A DNA stretch of 64,000 bases from Pelagibacteraceae bacterium AG-404-P08. GTDB taxonomy: Bacteria > Pseudomonadota > Alphaproteobacteria > HIMB59. Position 1 is the first letter of the stretch. Each line of letters begins with the position of its first letter. The position numbers and the translations under genes were made by a program. The stretch covers positions 1-64,000 of the forward strand of contig QCJF01000004.1 in NCBI GenBank assembly GCA_003216195.1, written 5' to 3'. The notes under the pieces are model-generated. The model had not been told where the DNA came from and searched no databases. It worked only from the letters and a program-made list of their open reading frames with translations. Positions 29,653 to 37,874 of this stretch are shown here, piece after piece.

Positions 29653-29702
29653 ATCAATATACTCTCTTTAATATGTTTATTGTCTATATATAATCTGCTG
29701 CT

Positions 29703-30230
29703 ATGTCTGCTTTGGCACAATTATCCAAGTTTATTGATCGATTTAATACATTCATAGGATATCTATGTGCTTTTTTTGTTTTCTCTATGGTCATAGTTGT
29801 ATTCACTGTTGTTGTCTTAAGATATGGGTTCAATATTGGATTTATATGGATGCAAGAGGTTTATGTTTGGCTTCATAGTTTTGTTTTTATGTTGGGTGCT
29901 GGTTTTACTTATTTAGCAAATGAGCATGTCAGAATAGACGTCTTTTACCGAGAGGCATCAAAAAAGTATAAAGCTATCGTTGACCTGTTAGGAAATATTT
30001 TTTTACTTCTCCCATTTTTGTATATTATCTGGAAATACAGCTATCATTTTGTCTATAGATCTTTTTTAATGAATGAAGTATCCAGAGAAGCCGGGGGTAT
30101 GCCAGCTTTATATATTTTAAAAAGTGCAATTTTATGGTTTTGTATAGTTTTATTTCTTCAATTAATTTCAAATGTAATTAAATCAATATTAACACTCACA
30201 AATCATCAAGGGTCTGGTGAGAAAAAATGA
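29703..30230 (+). CDS. TRAP transporter small permease (DctQ-like)
   Basis: A 175-residue protein with four hydrophobic segments. VVLRYGFNIGFIWMQEVYVWL and AGFTYLANEHVRIDVFY are hallmarks of DctQ subunits, which partner the large permease in sodium-driven solute uptake. Its stop overlaps the dctM start by 4 bases. The binding protein is encoded downstream on the other strand rather than in this operon. Confidence 0.92.
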   Translation: MSALAQLSKFIDRFNTFIGYLCAFFVFSMVIVVFTVVVLRYGFNIGFIWMQEVYVWLHSFVFMLGAGFTYLANEHVRIDVFYREASKKYKAIVDLLGNIFLLLPFLYIIWKYSYHFVYRSFLMNEVSREAGGMPALYILKSAILWFCIVLFLQLISNVIKSILTLTNHQGSGEKK

Positions 30231-31603
30231 TTAGCCCTGAAATTTTAGCGATCATAATGTTCTTAACAACATTGGGGTTATTACTTTTTGGTTTTCCTGT
30301 AGCCTTCACACTTGCAGGAACAGCTCTTTTATTTGGATTTTTGGGTGATTTTTTAGAAATCTTTAATTTTAGAATGCTAGGATTTTTTCCTCAGCGCATA
30401 TTTGGAACAATGATCAATGAACCCCTTGTAGCGGTGCCTCTTTTTATTTTTATGGGAATTATGCTGGAAAAAACAAAAATTGCAGCTGGTCTTTTACAAT
30501 CTATTGGTGAGCTTTTTGGGGCTACAAAAGGAGGTCTAGGTATTGGTGTTGTGATAGTAGGTATGCTACTTGCTGCATCAACAGGAATTGTTGGGGCAAC
30601 GGTTGTTACAATGGGAATGCTCTCTTTGCCATCTATGATGAAAGCTGGATATGATCAAAAAATAGCTACTGGCACTATTTGTGCTGCTGGAACATTGGGA
30701 CAAATAATTCCACCTTCAATTGTTTTAGTTTTATTAGCAACAATTTTACAAGGAGCAAATGAAGAAGCGGCAATGTTAGTTGGTAATTTAGCTCCTGATC
30801 CAGTAACTGCAATTGATTTGTTTGCAGGCGCAATATTGCCTGGACTAATGTTGGTAGTATTATTCATTATATTCATTTTTTTTTACGCAAGAATAAATCC
30901 GCTATCCTGTCCTCCGGTAGAAACGACAAGGTCAAGAGGGGAGATTTATATTGAAGCAGCTAAATCTGTTATTCCTCCAATAACTCTCATTGTATTAGTT
31001 TTAGGGTCCATACTTTTTGGCATTGCAACACCTACAGAGTCTGCTTCAGTTGGTGCAGTAGGTGCAGCAATGATAGCACTTTTAAAAGGTGAATTGAATT
31101 TTAAGAACCTCAAGGAAACAGCAATAGGAACAGTAAAGCTTAGTTCATTTGTGTTTGTAATATTAATTGGAGCGTCAATGTTTTCATTAGTTTTTCGTGC
31201 TTTTGGTGGTGATGAAATGATTGAACATTTTCTCGGTAATTTGCCAGGTGGACTTTACGCAGCTCTAATTTTAGTTATGGTAGTTATATTTCTTTTGGGT
31301 TTCTTTCTAGATTATATAGAGATAATTTTTGTCATTGTACCATTAGTGGGTCCAATATTAATTGCAAATGGAGCTGATCCATTGTGGCTTGGTATTCTCA
31401 TATCGTTGAATCTACAAACAAGTTTCCTAACTCCACCATTTGGTTTTTCCTTATTTTTTTTAAGAGGAGTAGCTCCAGACAATATTCAAACTAGAAACAT
31501 GTATAAAGGTGTAATTCCATTTATTGGAATTCAAATATTAGCAATATTAATTGTTGGTTTTTATCCAGAAATTGCAACTTGGTTACCAAGTAAAATGTTT
31601 TAA
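30227..31603 (+). CDS. TRAP transporter large permease (DctM-like)
   Basis: A 458-residue membrane protein with about 12 helices. GGLGIGVVIVGMLLAASTGIVG and ICAAGTLGQIIPPSIVLVLL are diagnostic of DctM. The later part GIATPTESASVGAVGA is equally typical. It forms the ion-coupled translocation pathway. A strong hairpin follows the stop and probably terminates both this gene and the convergent binding-protein gene. Confidence 0.95.
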   Translation: MISPEILAIIMFLTTLGLLLFGFPVAFTLAGTALLFGFLGDFLEIFNFRMLGFFPQRIFGTMINEPLVAVPLFIFMGIMLEKTKIAAGLLQSIGELFGATKGGLGIGVVIVGMLLAASTGIVGATVVTMGMLSLPSMMKAGYDQKIATGTICAAGTLGQIIPPSIVLVLLATILQGANEEAAMLVGNLAPDPVTAIDLFAGAILPGLMLVVLFIIFIFFYARINPLSCPPVETTRSRGEIYIEAAKSVIPPITLIVLVLGSILFGIATPTESASVGAVGAAMIALLKGELNFKNLKETAIGTVKLSSFVFVILIGASMFSLVFRAFGGDEMIEHFLGNLPGGLYAALILVMVVIFLLGFFLDYIEIIFVIVPLVGPILIANGADPLWLGILISLNLQTSFLTPPFGFSLFFLRGVAPDNIQTRNMYKGVIPFIGIQILAILIVGFYPEIATWLPSKMF

Positions 31604-31610
31604 TGAAATA

Positions 31611-31637
31611 ATCACCCCCGAATATTTCGGGGATGAT
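31611..31637. terminator. Bidirectional hairpin terminator between dctM and dctP
   Basis: CCCCGAA (31616-31622) pairs with TTCGGGG (31626-31632) around a 3-base loop, and ATCA/TGAT extends the stem across one mismatch. The hairpin lies in the 49-bp gap between two convergent genes. A poly-T tail is weak on both sides, so termination strength is uncertain. Confidence 0.65.
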
Positions 31638-31652
31638 ATTAATATTATGAAT

Positions 31653-32780
31653 TTATGCTGATGGGTAAGTAAATGGGAGACTTCTAACTCTCATGTACTC
31701 TTTCTCAGACGTATTTGTCCATCTTAGAATTGAGGATCTAAATTCAACAATATGTGAAAAAAGAGCCTGTGAAACTGGGTCTTCAGCAGCAATAGCGCTA
31801 CAAACCTCACCTGCTCTTTGACCTAGAGCATTCATAACAGGATCTGGAAGTTGTCTCATTTGAACACCGTGTTCGTTAATAAGTTTTTGGTATGAACTAT
31901 CATTAACAGCTTGGAAAAAAGATAGCACTTCCATATTGACAGCTTTTGAAGCAACAGTAATTAGTTCTCTTGTTGCATCATCTAGCTTCTCCCACTCAAA
32001 CATATCTATTGAACAGTCTAGGATTGTTGCTGGCTCATGCCATCCAGGATTGTAGTAATATTTAGCTGCTTGATGTAAACCTTTACCTAAGTCAGCTGCT
32101 GGACCAATCCATTCTGTAGCATCGATAGCACCAGAAGCAAGTGAAGGAAGCACATCCGCACCTGCTAAAAGAACAGTGTTAGCACCAAATGATTTTAATA
32201 CTTCACCGCCAAGACCAGGCATTCTTATTTTTAAACCTTCAAAATCTGCGAGTGAGTTAATTTCTTTATTAAACCAACCACCCATCTGGTTACCCGTATT
32301 TCCCATTGGAAGAAACTTTACACCAATAGCATTGTATGCTTTGTCTGCTGCTTCAATTCCTCCACCATAATAACACCATGCATTTTGTTCTTGAGCTGTA
32401 AGACCAAAAGGTAAAGCCGCAGAAAACGAAGGTGCCATACTGATGTTAGTCCAATAGTAACCAGCGCCATAAGCCATTTGAGCAGCACCAGATCTAACTG
32501 CATCTAGTGACTCAAGAGGTGGCACTAATTCCCCGCCATGATATACAGTGACTTTTAACTTATCAGATGCATTATTGATATAACTAGCAAATCTATCTAT
32601 TGCTTTGCCAAGACCACTTGCTTTGCCAAAAGCAGAACATGCAATCCATTCCATGTGTCCACCTGATATTGCTGGTGCTGGAAATGAAGAAACTGCTGCG
32701 GCACCCAGTGCTGCAGCACCTGCACCTTTAAGGAAATTTCTTCTTTTCATGGTCTTATTATTAGTCTTTTTTTTTGCCAT
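31653..32780 (-). CDS. TRAP transporter substrate-binding protein, Tat-exported, TakP/FcbT-like
   Basis: A 375-residue periplasmic binding protein with a twin-arginine signal (MKRRNFLKGAGAAALGAAA, residues 11-29). The mature part resembles the 2-oxoacid/mannitol-chloroaromatic TRAP branch: VYHGGELVPPLESLDAVRSG, LKIRMPGLGGEVLKSFGA, DATEWIGPAADLGKGLHQAA, and YYYNPGWHEP. Known members of this branch bind pyruvate and other 2-oxoacids, often with a metal ion. A carboxylate ligand is therefore likely but unproven. It converges on dctQM rather than being in their operon. Confidence 0.9.
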   Translation of the reverse strand: MAKKKTNNKTMKRRNFLKGAGAAALGAAAVSSFPAPAISGGHMEWIACSAFGKASGLGKAIDRFASYINNASDKLKVTVYHGGELVPPLESLDAVRSGAAQMAYGAGYYWTNISMAPSFSAALPFGLTAQEQNAWCYYGGGIEAADKAYNAIGVKFLPMGNTGNQMGGWFNKEINSLADFEGLKIRMPGLGGEVLKSFGANTVLLAGADVLPSLASGAIDATEWIGPAADLGKGLHQAAKYYYNPGWHEPATILDCSIDMFEWEKLDDATRELITVASKAVNMEVLSFFQAVNDSSYQKLINEHGVQMRQLPDPVMNALGQRAGEVCSAIAAEDPVSQALFSHIVEFRSSILRWTNTSEKEYMRVRSLPFTYPSA

Positions 32781-32813
32781 AAATATTCCCCTCCTAAATT
32801 AAGAAATAATTAA

Positions 32814-33704
32814 TTATTTTTTATTAGCTATCATTATACCAACAATCACAGATAAAATTCCAGCGTAATGATAACTCTGTAATGTTTCTTGAAAGACTAA
32901 ATATGCAAGAATTCCGCCAAAAATAGGCATTAAGTGAAGAAAAGGGCCTGATTTATTTGGGCCAATTAAAGCCACTCCAGTATTCCAACAAATATATGAC
33001 AAGATGCTAGGAAAAGTTCCGGTATAGCCAATTACTAATAAGGTTTTGTGGTCAAATGTTATGAAATTATTTTGAATTATAATGTCATACAAATAAACAG
33101 GTAGGAGTAAGATTACTGTAAATACGAATGATAAATATAAAAAACTAAATCCTGAAACACCTGTTTCATTTTTTTTTAGAAATATTGAATATAATGCCCA
33201 AGATATAACAGCTAGTAAGATGAATAAATCTCCAGAATAAAATTTTGAATCAAATATATTTTGATAGTTACCTTTTGTTATAACATAACTAACACCAATA
33301 AGAGATAAAATGACACCTAACATTTGAAACAAGTTTGTTTGATTTTTATAAATCAATTTGTTTAAAAGGATTATCAACATGGGGGTTGTCGAAATAACCA
33401 ATAAAGAATTAATAACAGTTGTCGCTGTTAGACCAATATAAGTTAAGGTGTTAAAAAGTGTCGGACCAGTTAAAATGATCAAAAAAACCATTCCTGGTTG
33501 TTTTTTTAAAAGGGGTAAGTCAACTAAAGCATTTTTTAAACAAAAGGGAGTTAAAATTATTAAAGCAATTACCCATCTGTAAAAAGATAAAGATAGCGGT
33601 GATACTAATTCCTCAACTGAGGATAATCTTCCTACTATAAAATTGCCTGACCAAAATAAGGAGGCAAAACATAAAAATATGGCTGCTTTAAGAGAAACAC
33701 TCAC
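32814..33704 (-). CDS. EamA/DMT-family transporter
   Basis: A 296-residue protein with ten membrane helices in two EamA repeats. FLCFASLFWSGNFIVGRLSS at the start and LMPIFGGILAYLVFQETLQ near the end are characteristic. It is expected to move a small metabolite across the inner membrane; the direction is usually export. It sits between dctP and the thiolase on the same strand and follows the thiolase by 9 bases, so it may be in the acetoacetate transcript. Confidence 0.87.
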   Translation of the reverse strand: MSVSLKAAIFLCFASLFWSGNFIVGRLSSVEELVSPLSLSFYRWVIALIILTPFCLKNALVDLPLLKKQPGMVFLIILTGPTLFNTLTYIGLTATTVINSLLVISTTPMLIILLNKLIYKNQTNLFQMLGVILSLIGVSYVITKGNYQNIFDSKFYSGDLFILLAVISWALYSIFLKKNETGVSGFSFLYLSFVFTVILLLPVYLYDIIIQNNFITFDHKTLLVIGYTGTFPSILSYICWNTGVALIGPNKSGPFLHLMPIFGGILAYLVFQETLQSYHYAGILSVIVGIMIANKK

Positions 33705-33713
33705 TATGATTTT

Positions 33714-34865
33714 TTATATTAAGTTTTCAATGGCAATTGCTAGGCCCTGACCACCACCGATACACATACTTGCAACACCAAACTTTTGTTTTGTTCTTCT
33801 GAGTTGATGAGACAAGGTTGTAATAATTCTTGCACCTGAACAGCCAATAGGGTGTCCTAATGCAATAGCGCCCCCAGCAATATTTAATTTACTTGGATCA
33901 ATCTTTAAAGATCTTTGGACTGCAACTGAAGTTGCAGCAAACGCCTCATTGACCTCAACCAAATTAAAATAATTAATATTTACACTCATTTTCTTCATTA
34001 ATTTCTGTATAGCTGTAATTGGAGTAACACCCATATAATCGGGATTACCGGCTGAGGACGCCCAAGATAGTACTTTTGCTATTGGTTTAATTTTGTTTGA
34101 AGTTATATATTTTTCAGAAGCTAAAGCCAAAAAACTAGCTCCATCATTTAATGAAGAAGCATTTCCAGCAGTAACTGTTCCAGATTTTTTAAAAACAGCT
34201 TTTAATTGTCTTAATTTTGGCAAAGTTGTGTCTTTTCGAACTTCATCTTTGAGAGGTGTTTTGATCAATTCGTTTTTGAAGTAATTATTTTTAATTGCCT
34301 TATAAGTTTTTAGATAAGACTGATAAGCAAATTGATCTTGGTCTTGTCTTGTAACATTGTATTTTCTTGAAACGTTTTCAGCTGTTATGCCCATATGTTC
34401 TTTTGAAAAAGCATCTGTTAGGCCATCATTAACTAAAGTGTCTATAAAGATATTGTTTCCTAATTTTTTTTCTCCAGTTCTACTCAGATACGCATGGCGT
34501 GCCCTTGACATACTTTCTTGACCACCAACAATTAATAAATTTGACTCACCAGAATAAATTTTAGATGAACCATCTATTGTAGCTCTCATACCACTTCCAC
34601 AAACTTGATTTACTACATAAGCAAAGGATGTCTGTTGCATTCCGGAACCTAATGCAACTTGCCTTGCTGTATTCATTCCTAGTCCACTAGTTAATACTTG
34701 TCCTAAAATTAATCCTTCAACTTCTTTAGTATTGATTGTTTTATTTCTATCAAATAATTCTTTGAGACAAGAGGTTCCTAATTCTACTGATTCAGTTTTT
34801 TTGTAATTACCTAGATAAGCTCCTATTGGTGTTCTAACTGCATCAATTATAAAAACATCACTCAT
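33714..34865 (-). CDS. Acetyl-CoA acetyltransferase (thiolase)
   Basis: A 383-residue thiolase. The nucleophilic cysteine is in VNQVCGSGMRA (about residue 89); NEAFAA, GGAIALGHPIGCSGARI and the second active-site cysteine in MCIGGGQGLA complete the site. The biosynthetic/degradative acetoacetyl-CoA type (AtoB/PhaA) fits best. It overlaps the upstream acetoacetyl-CoA synthetase by 8 bases, so the pair can convert acetoacetate plus CoA to two acetyl-CoA. Confidence 0.93.
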   Translation of the reverse strand: MSDVFIIDAVRTPIGAYLGNYKKTESVELGTSCLKELFDRNKTINTKEVEGLILGQVLTSGLGMNTARQVALGSGMQQTSFAYVVNQVCGSGMRATIDGSSKIYSGESNLLIVGGQESMSRARHAYLSRTGEKKLGNNIFIDTLVNDGLTDAFSKEHMGITAENVSRKYNVTRQDQDQFAYQSYLKTYKAIKNNYFKNELIKTPLKDEVRKDTTLPKLRQLKAVFKKSGTVTAGNASSLNDGASFLALASEKYITSNKIKPIAKVLSWASSAGNPDYMGVTPITAIQKLMKKMSVNINYFNLVEVNEAFAATSVAVQRSLKIDPSKLNIAGGAIALGHPIGCSGARIITTLSHQLRRTKQKFGVASMCIGGGQGLAIAIENLI

Positions 34866-36774
34866 TAATATTTATCTTTCTGTATTCAATTACTGACTCA
34901 GGATTTGCCAACGATCCCAAGTTTTGCACTTTATCATTATTGATAATTTTTTTGACAAGTATTTCAGAGTTTTTACCACTTTTTGTTCTTGGAATGTCTT
35001 TGACTATAAATATTTTCCAAGGAACATGCCTTGGACTAAGCGATGTCTTGAGGTGTTTTTTCAATATTGTATTAAAATCAACATTAATTTTTGTGTTTAA
35101 CAATTTCAAAAAAAGGACAATTTTTTCATCATTTTTAGTCAAATAACCTGTTGCCAAACAGTCCTCGATCCAATGAAATTTTTGCAAGCAACTATATATT
35201 TCACCTGTTCCTATTCTGACACCACCTGGATTTAAAGTAGCATCTGATCTTCCAAAGATTACATAACCTCCATTTTTGGTTTTTTTCACATAATCTCCAT
35301 GAGACCATATGTTTGGAAATTTTTTAAAGTATGCGGATTTATACTTATCATTCAATCTGTCATTCCAAAAGTAGATAGGCTTAGAGGGGAAAGGGGTCTT
35401 GCAGACTAGCTCTCCTGTCTTTTTGGTTGGCTTGCCATTATCATTGAAAACATCAATATCCATGCCCAAGCCCGGTCCTTGAATTTCACCTGAATAGACA
35501 GGTAAAGTTGGTATTCCTAACATAAAACACGAGACTATATCTGTACCGCCACTCACCGAATGTATAAAAGATTTTGAATTTAAACTTTTATTAATAAACT
35601 TAAAAGTGTCTGGGCTTAAAGGAGAGCCAGTTGATATAAAACAATTAATTTTTTTTAAAATATCTTTTTTATTAGATTTATAATTATTTTGGATAGTTTC
35701 ATAAACTTTTGCTCCCGCACCTAGCATTGTTGAATTAGTATCTTTTGTAATATTGATAACTCGATTTATATTTGGATAAAATGGGGAGCCATCATAAAGA
35801 ACGATTGAGGAACCTAAAAGTAAATTTGAAACTGTCCAGTTCCACATCATCCACCCGCAAGTAGTTAAGAAAAGCATTTTATCTTCAGATTTGACATTTG
35901 TGTGCAATGCTAATTCTTTTAAATGTTGCAGGAGTGAGCCACCGTGGCCGTGCGTGATACACTTGGGGAGCCCTGTAGTTCCACTAGAAAATAAAACATA
36001 TAGCGGATGATTAAAGCTCAATGATATACTCTTATTTAGTTTTGAATATTTTTTTTGATTGTAAATTTTTTTTAATTCAGATGTGTTATTTTTTGAAGGA
36101 TAGCTAGTTTTTAAAATTAGTGGGTTATTTAAATTTGCTTTTAATGTTCTTATGTTTTTTGAATATTGAAATTTCTTACCGTTATAAAAATAATAGTCAG
36201 CAACAATTAAAAGCTTAGGCTTAAGCTGGGAAAATCTGTCAATCACTGCTTGTGTTCCAAAGTCAGCAGAGCAAGAAGACCAAACTGCACCAATTTTTGC
36301 CGCAGAAAGGAAGCTTATTACTGTATCAGGTATATTTGGCAGATATCCAACAATTACATCGCCTTTTTTAATGCCTTTATCTCTAAAGAAATTGCTTAAA
36401 GCATTAATTCTTTTATTTAAATCACTATAAATAATTTTTTCGCTGAATTTGTTTTCTCCAATAAATTCAATGGCCAAATCTGATGAATTATTTTTAGAAA
36501 TTAAATTGTAATAATTGAGATTACTGTTGTAAAAAAAAATTGAATTCCAAAAAGATTTTTTTTTGTAAGCTTTAAAAAATCTTTTCCTCTCAAGATCAAT
36601 GTTAAAATACTCAACTATAGACTCCCAAAACTCACCAGGGTTCTTATTAGTCCATAACCAAAGCTTGTTATAATTTAAAAATTTCTTAGAAAGTTTTTGT
36701 TCTAAATATGACTGAAATTTATAAAGATTTGTAGTTTTAATAAATTTTCTACTTGGCTCAAATAACTTATCCAT
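34858..36774 (-). CDS. Acetoacetyl-CoA synthetase
   Basis: A 638-residue adenylate-forming enzyme. The P-loop is VLFSSGTTGLPKCITHGHGG, followed by TTCGWMMWNWTVSNLL, a segment specific for acetoacetate-CoA ligases, and the C-terminal IPRTKSGKNSEILVKK with the catalytic lysine. The N-terminal extension (about 1-80, FWESIVEYFNI) is also typical. Its overlap with the thiolase gene points to use of acetoacetate or of 3-hydroxybutyrate-derived carbon. No PHB synthase or depolymerase is in the window. Confidence 0.92.
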   Translation of the reverse strand: MDKLFEPSRKFIKTTNLYKFQSYLEQKLSKKFLNYNKLWLWTNKNPGEFWESIVEYFNIDLERKRFFKAYKKKSFWNSIFFYNSNLNYYNLISKNNSSDLAIEFIGENKFSEKIIYSDLNKRINALSNFFRDKGIKKGDVIVGYLPNIPDTVISFLSAAKIGAVWSSCSADFGTQAVIDRFSQLKPKLLIVADYYFYNGKKFQYSKNIRTLKANLNNPLILKTSYPSKNNTSELKKIYNQKKYSKLNKSISLSFNHPLYVLFSSGTTGLPKCITHGHGGSLLQHLKELALHTNVKSEDKMLFLTTCGWMMWNWTVSNLLLGSSIVLYDGSPFYPNINRVINITKDTNSTMLGAGAKVYETIQNNYKSNKKDILKKINCFISTGSPLSPDTFKFINKSLNSKSFIHSVSGGTDIVSCFMLGIPTLPVYSGEIQGPGLGMDIDVFNDNGKPTKKTGELVCKTPFPSKPIYFWNDRLNDKYKSAYFKKFPNIWSHGDYVKKTKNGGYVIFGRSDATLNPGGVRIGTGEIYSCLQKFHWIEDCLATGYLTKNDEKIVLFLKLLNTKINVDFNTILKKHLKTSLSPRHVPWKIFIVKDIPRTKSGKNSEILVKKIINNDKVQNLGSLANPESVIEYRKININE

Positions 36775-37165
36775 CTTTATTTTTCATTAATTGTTGAAGA
36801 TCATCTGGTATTTTACTTGGAGCCCCTTGAGAATTGACGCAAACCATCAAAATCTTTGATTTAAAAATAATATTATTTTGTTTGTAAATATTTTGTTCGA
36901 GCTCAAATGATGCATTTTTAAGAGACAAAATATTGCTTTTAACAGTTAATTGATCCTCTAGTTTGCATGATTCAATATAATCACATTCAATCTTTTTTAC
37001 TAAAAAAAGTCGATCATGATCTTTCAATAGAGAATTAAGTGTAAATCCCAATTCATTGATGATTTCAGTACGGGCTCTTTCAATAAATTTTAAATAATTT
37101 GCGTAATATACAACTCCACCAGAGTCTGTGTCTTCATAATATATTTTGAAGTTGTATTGGAACAT
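36767..37165 (-). CDS. YbgC-type acyl-CoA thioesterase
   Basis: A 132-residue hotdog-fold protein starting FKIYYEDTDSGGVVYYANYL, then KFIERARTE, the YbgC signature with the catalytic aspartate. YbgC proteins hydrolyse acyl-CoA and are normally encoded with tol-pal. No tol-pal genes are next to it here; it overlaps the acetoacetyl-CoA synthetase by 8 bases instead. A role linked to CoA-ester turnover is possible. Confidence 0.88.
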   Translation of the reverse strand: MFQYNFKIYYEDTDSGGVVYYANYLKFIERARTEIINELGFTLNSLLKDHDRLFLVKKIECDYIESCKLEDQLTVKSNILSLKNASFELEQNIYKQNNIIFKSKILMVCVNSQGAPSKIPDDLQQLMKNKDG

Positions 37166-37245
37166 TAAGTAGTCAGACCTAAATACAATATATAAGTTAT
37201 AATAATTATAACTATTCCAAATATTAAATATCTATATTCATTCAT
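37165..37245 (-). CDS. Tiny membrane protein, 26 aa
   Basis: An ATG frame of 26 codons reads MNEYRYLIFGIVIIIITYIL followed by YLGLTT. It is almost entirely one membrane helix. Its TAA overlaps the ATG of the YbgC-type thioesterase gene (TAATG), the pattern of translational coupling. The gene is too short for normal ORF calling and no family is recognised. Confidence 0.45.
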   Translation of the reverse strand: MNEYRYLIFGIVIIIITYILYLGLTT

Positions 37246-37272
37246 TAAATTAAATACCTATTATAGAAATTT

Positions 37273-37488
37273 TTAAGATATTTTTTCTCTCTTAAAATAA
37301 TAAATCATTTTGTGTTTTGAAGGGATATCAGATTTGTCCTTAATTACATTGACCAGCTCCCAACCTTCTTTGCCCCCCTTATTAAGCCAGTCATTTTCGG
37401 ATTTTAATTCTTCATCATCCAAATATTGAGTGTAAATTCTATACTCCCACTTTGAATTTTCTTTTTTCTCGAAAGTTGGATTAATCAT
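37273..37488 (-). CDS. Small DUF4177-like protein, 71 aa
   Basis: A 71-residue soluble protein. The pattern KWEYRIYTQYLDD, then WLNKGGKEGWELVNVI, then HKMIYYFKRE resembles the DUF4177 family, small beta-rich proteins of unknown role in which GxxGWELV is the most conserved part. It lies 11 bases after a 79-residue membrane-protein gene on the same strand. No function can be assigned. Confidence 0.62.
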   Translation of the reverse strand: MINPTFEKKENSKWEYRIYTQYLDDEELKSENDWLNKGGKEGWELVNVIKDKSDIPSKHKMIYYFKREKIS

Positions 37489-37499
37489 TTATTTTAAAC

Positions 37500-37739
37500 T
37501 TACACATTTAAATTATAGAAAAACCAAGCTGCAGATAGACACCAAAGTGTTAAAAAGATCTTCCCTAGTTTATCTGCCTTTTTAAAATGTGATTTCATTT
37601 CAATTAGTTGGTCCTCATTTTGCTGATCAGAGCTTTGAGAAAAGTCTTTCAATTTTTTTTGGTAAAAAAATTTGTATATATTTATCGCACAAGTCCATCC
37701 AGTTAAAATATAGAAGATAGAACTGGATAGCGTACTCAT
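37500..37739 (-). CDS. Small membrane protein, 79 aa, unknown
   Basis: A 79-residue product with two hydrophobic segments (about 5-25 and 59-77) flanking a charged loop rich in Gln, Asp and Lys. It is not recognised. Its place directly upstream of the DUF4177-like gene suggests the two are co-transcribed. Confidence 0.5.
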   Translation of the reverse strand: MSTLSSSIFYILTGWTCAINIYKFFYQKKLKDFSQSSDQQNEDQLIEMKSHFKKADKLGKIFLTLWCLSAAWFFYNLNV

Positions 37740-37874
37740 AGTATTACTTTAAAGAAATAAAATATTAATAAAATCAATAAATATATAACTCTTTCTGAGC
37801 TTTTATATTTTTAATAAAATCACAATTTATTTCATTTTTTATTATCAAAAATTTCATTCTAACAAAATTTAAAA

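Noticed and set aside
32318-32802. Additional ORFs overlapping the TRAP binding-protein gene on both strands
   Set aside because: The binding protein has a full Tat signal and family motifs in one frame; the others are shadows.
37740-37874. 27-codon minus-strand ORF starting MKFLIIKNEINCDF
   Set aside because: There is no membrane helix, no coupling to a neighbour and no convincing ribosome-binding site; AT-rich spacer readily gives such frames. Nothing else supportable was seen in this gap.
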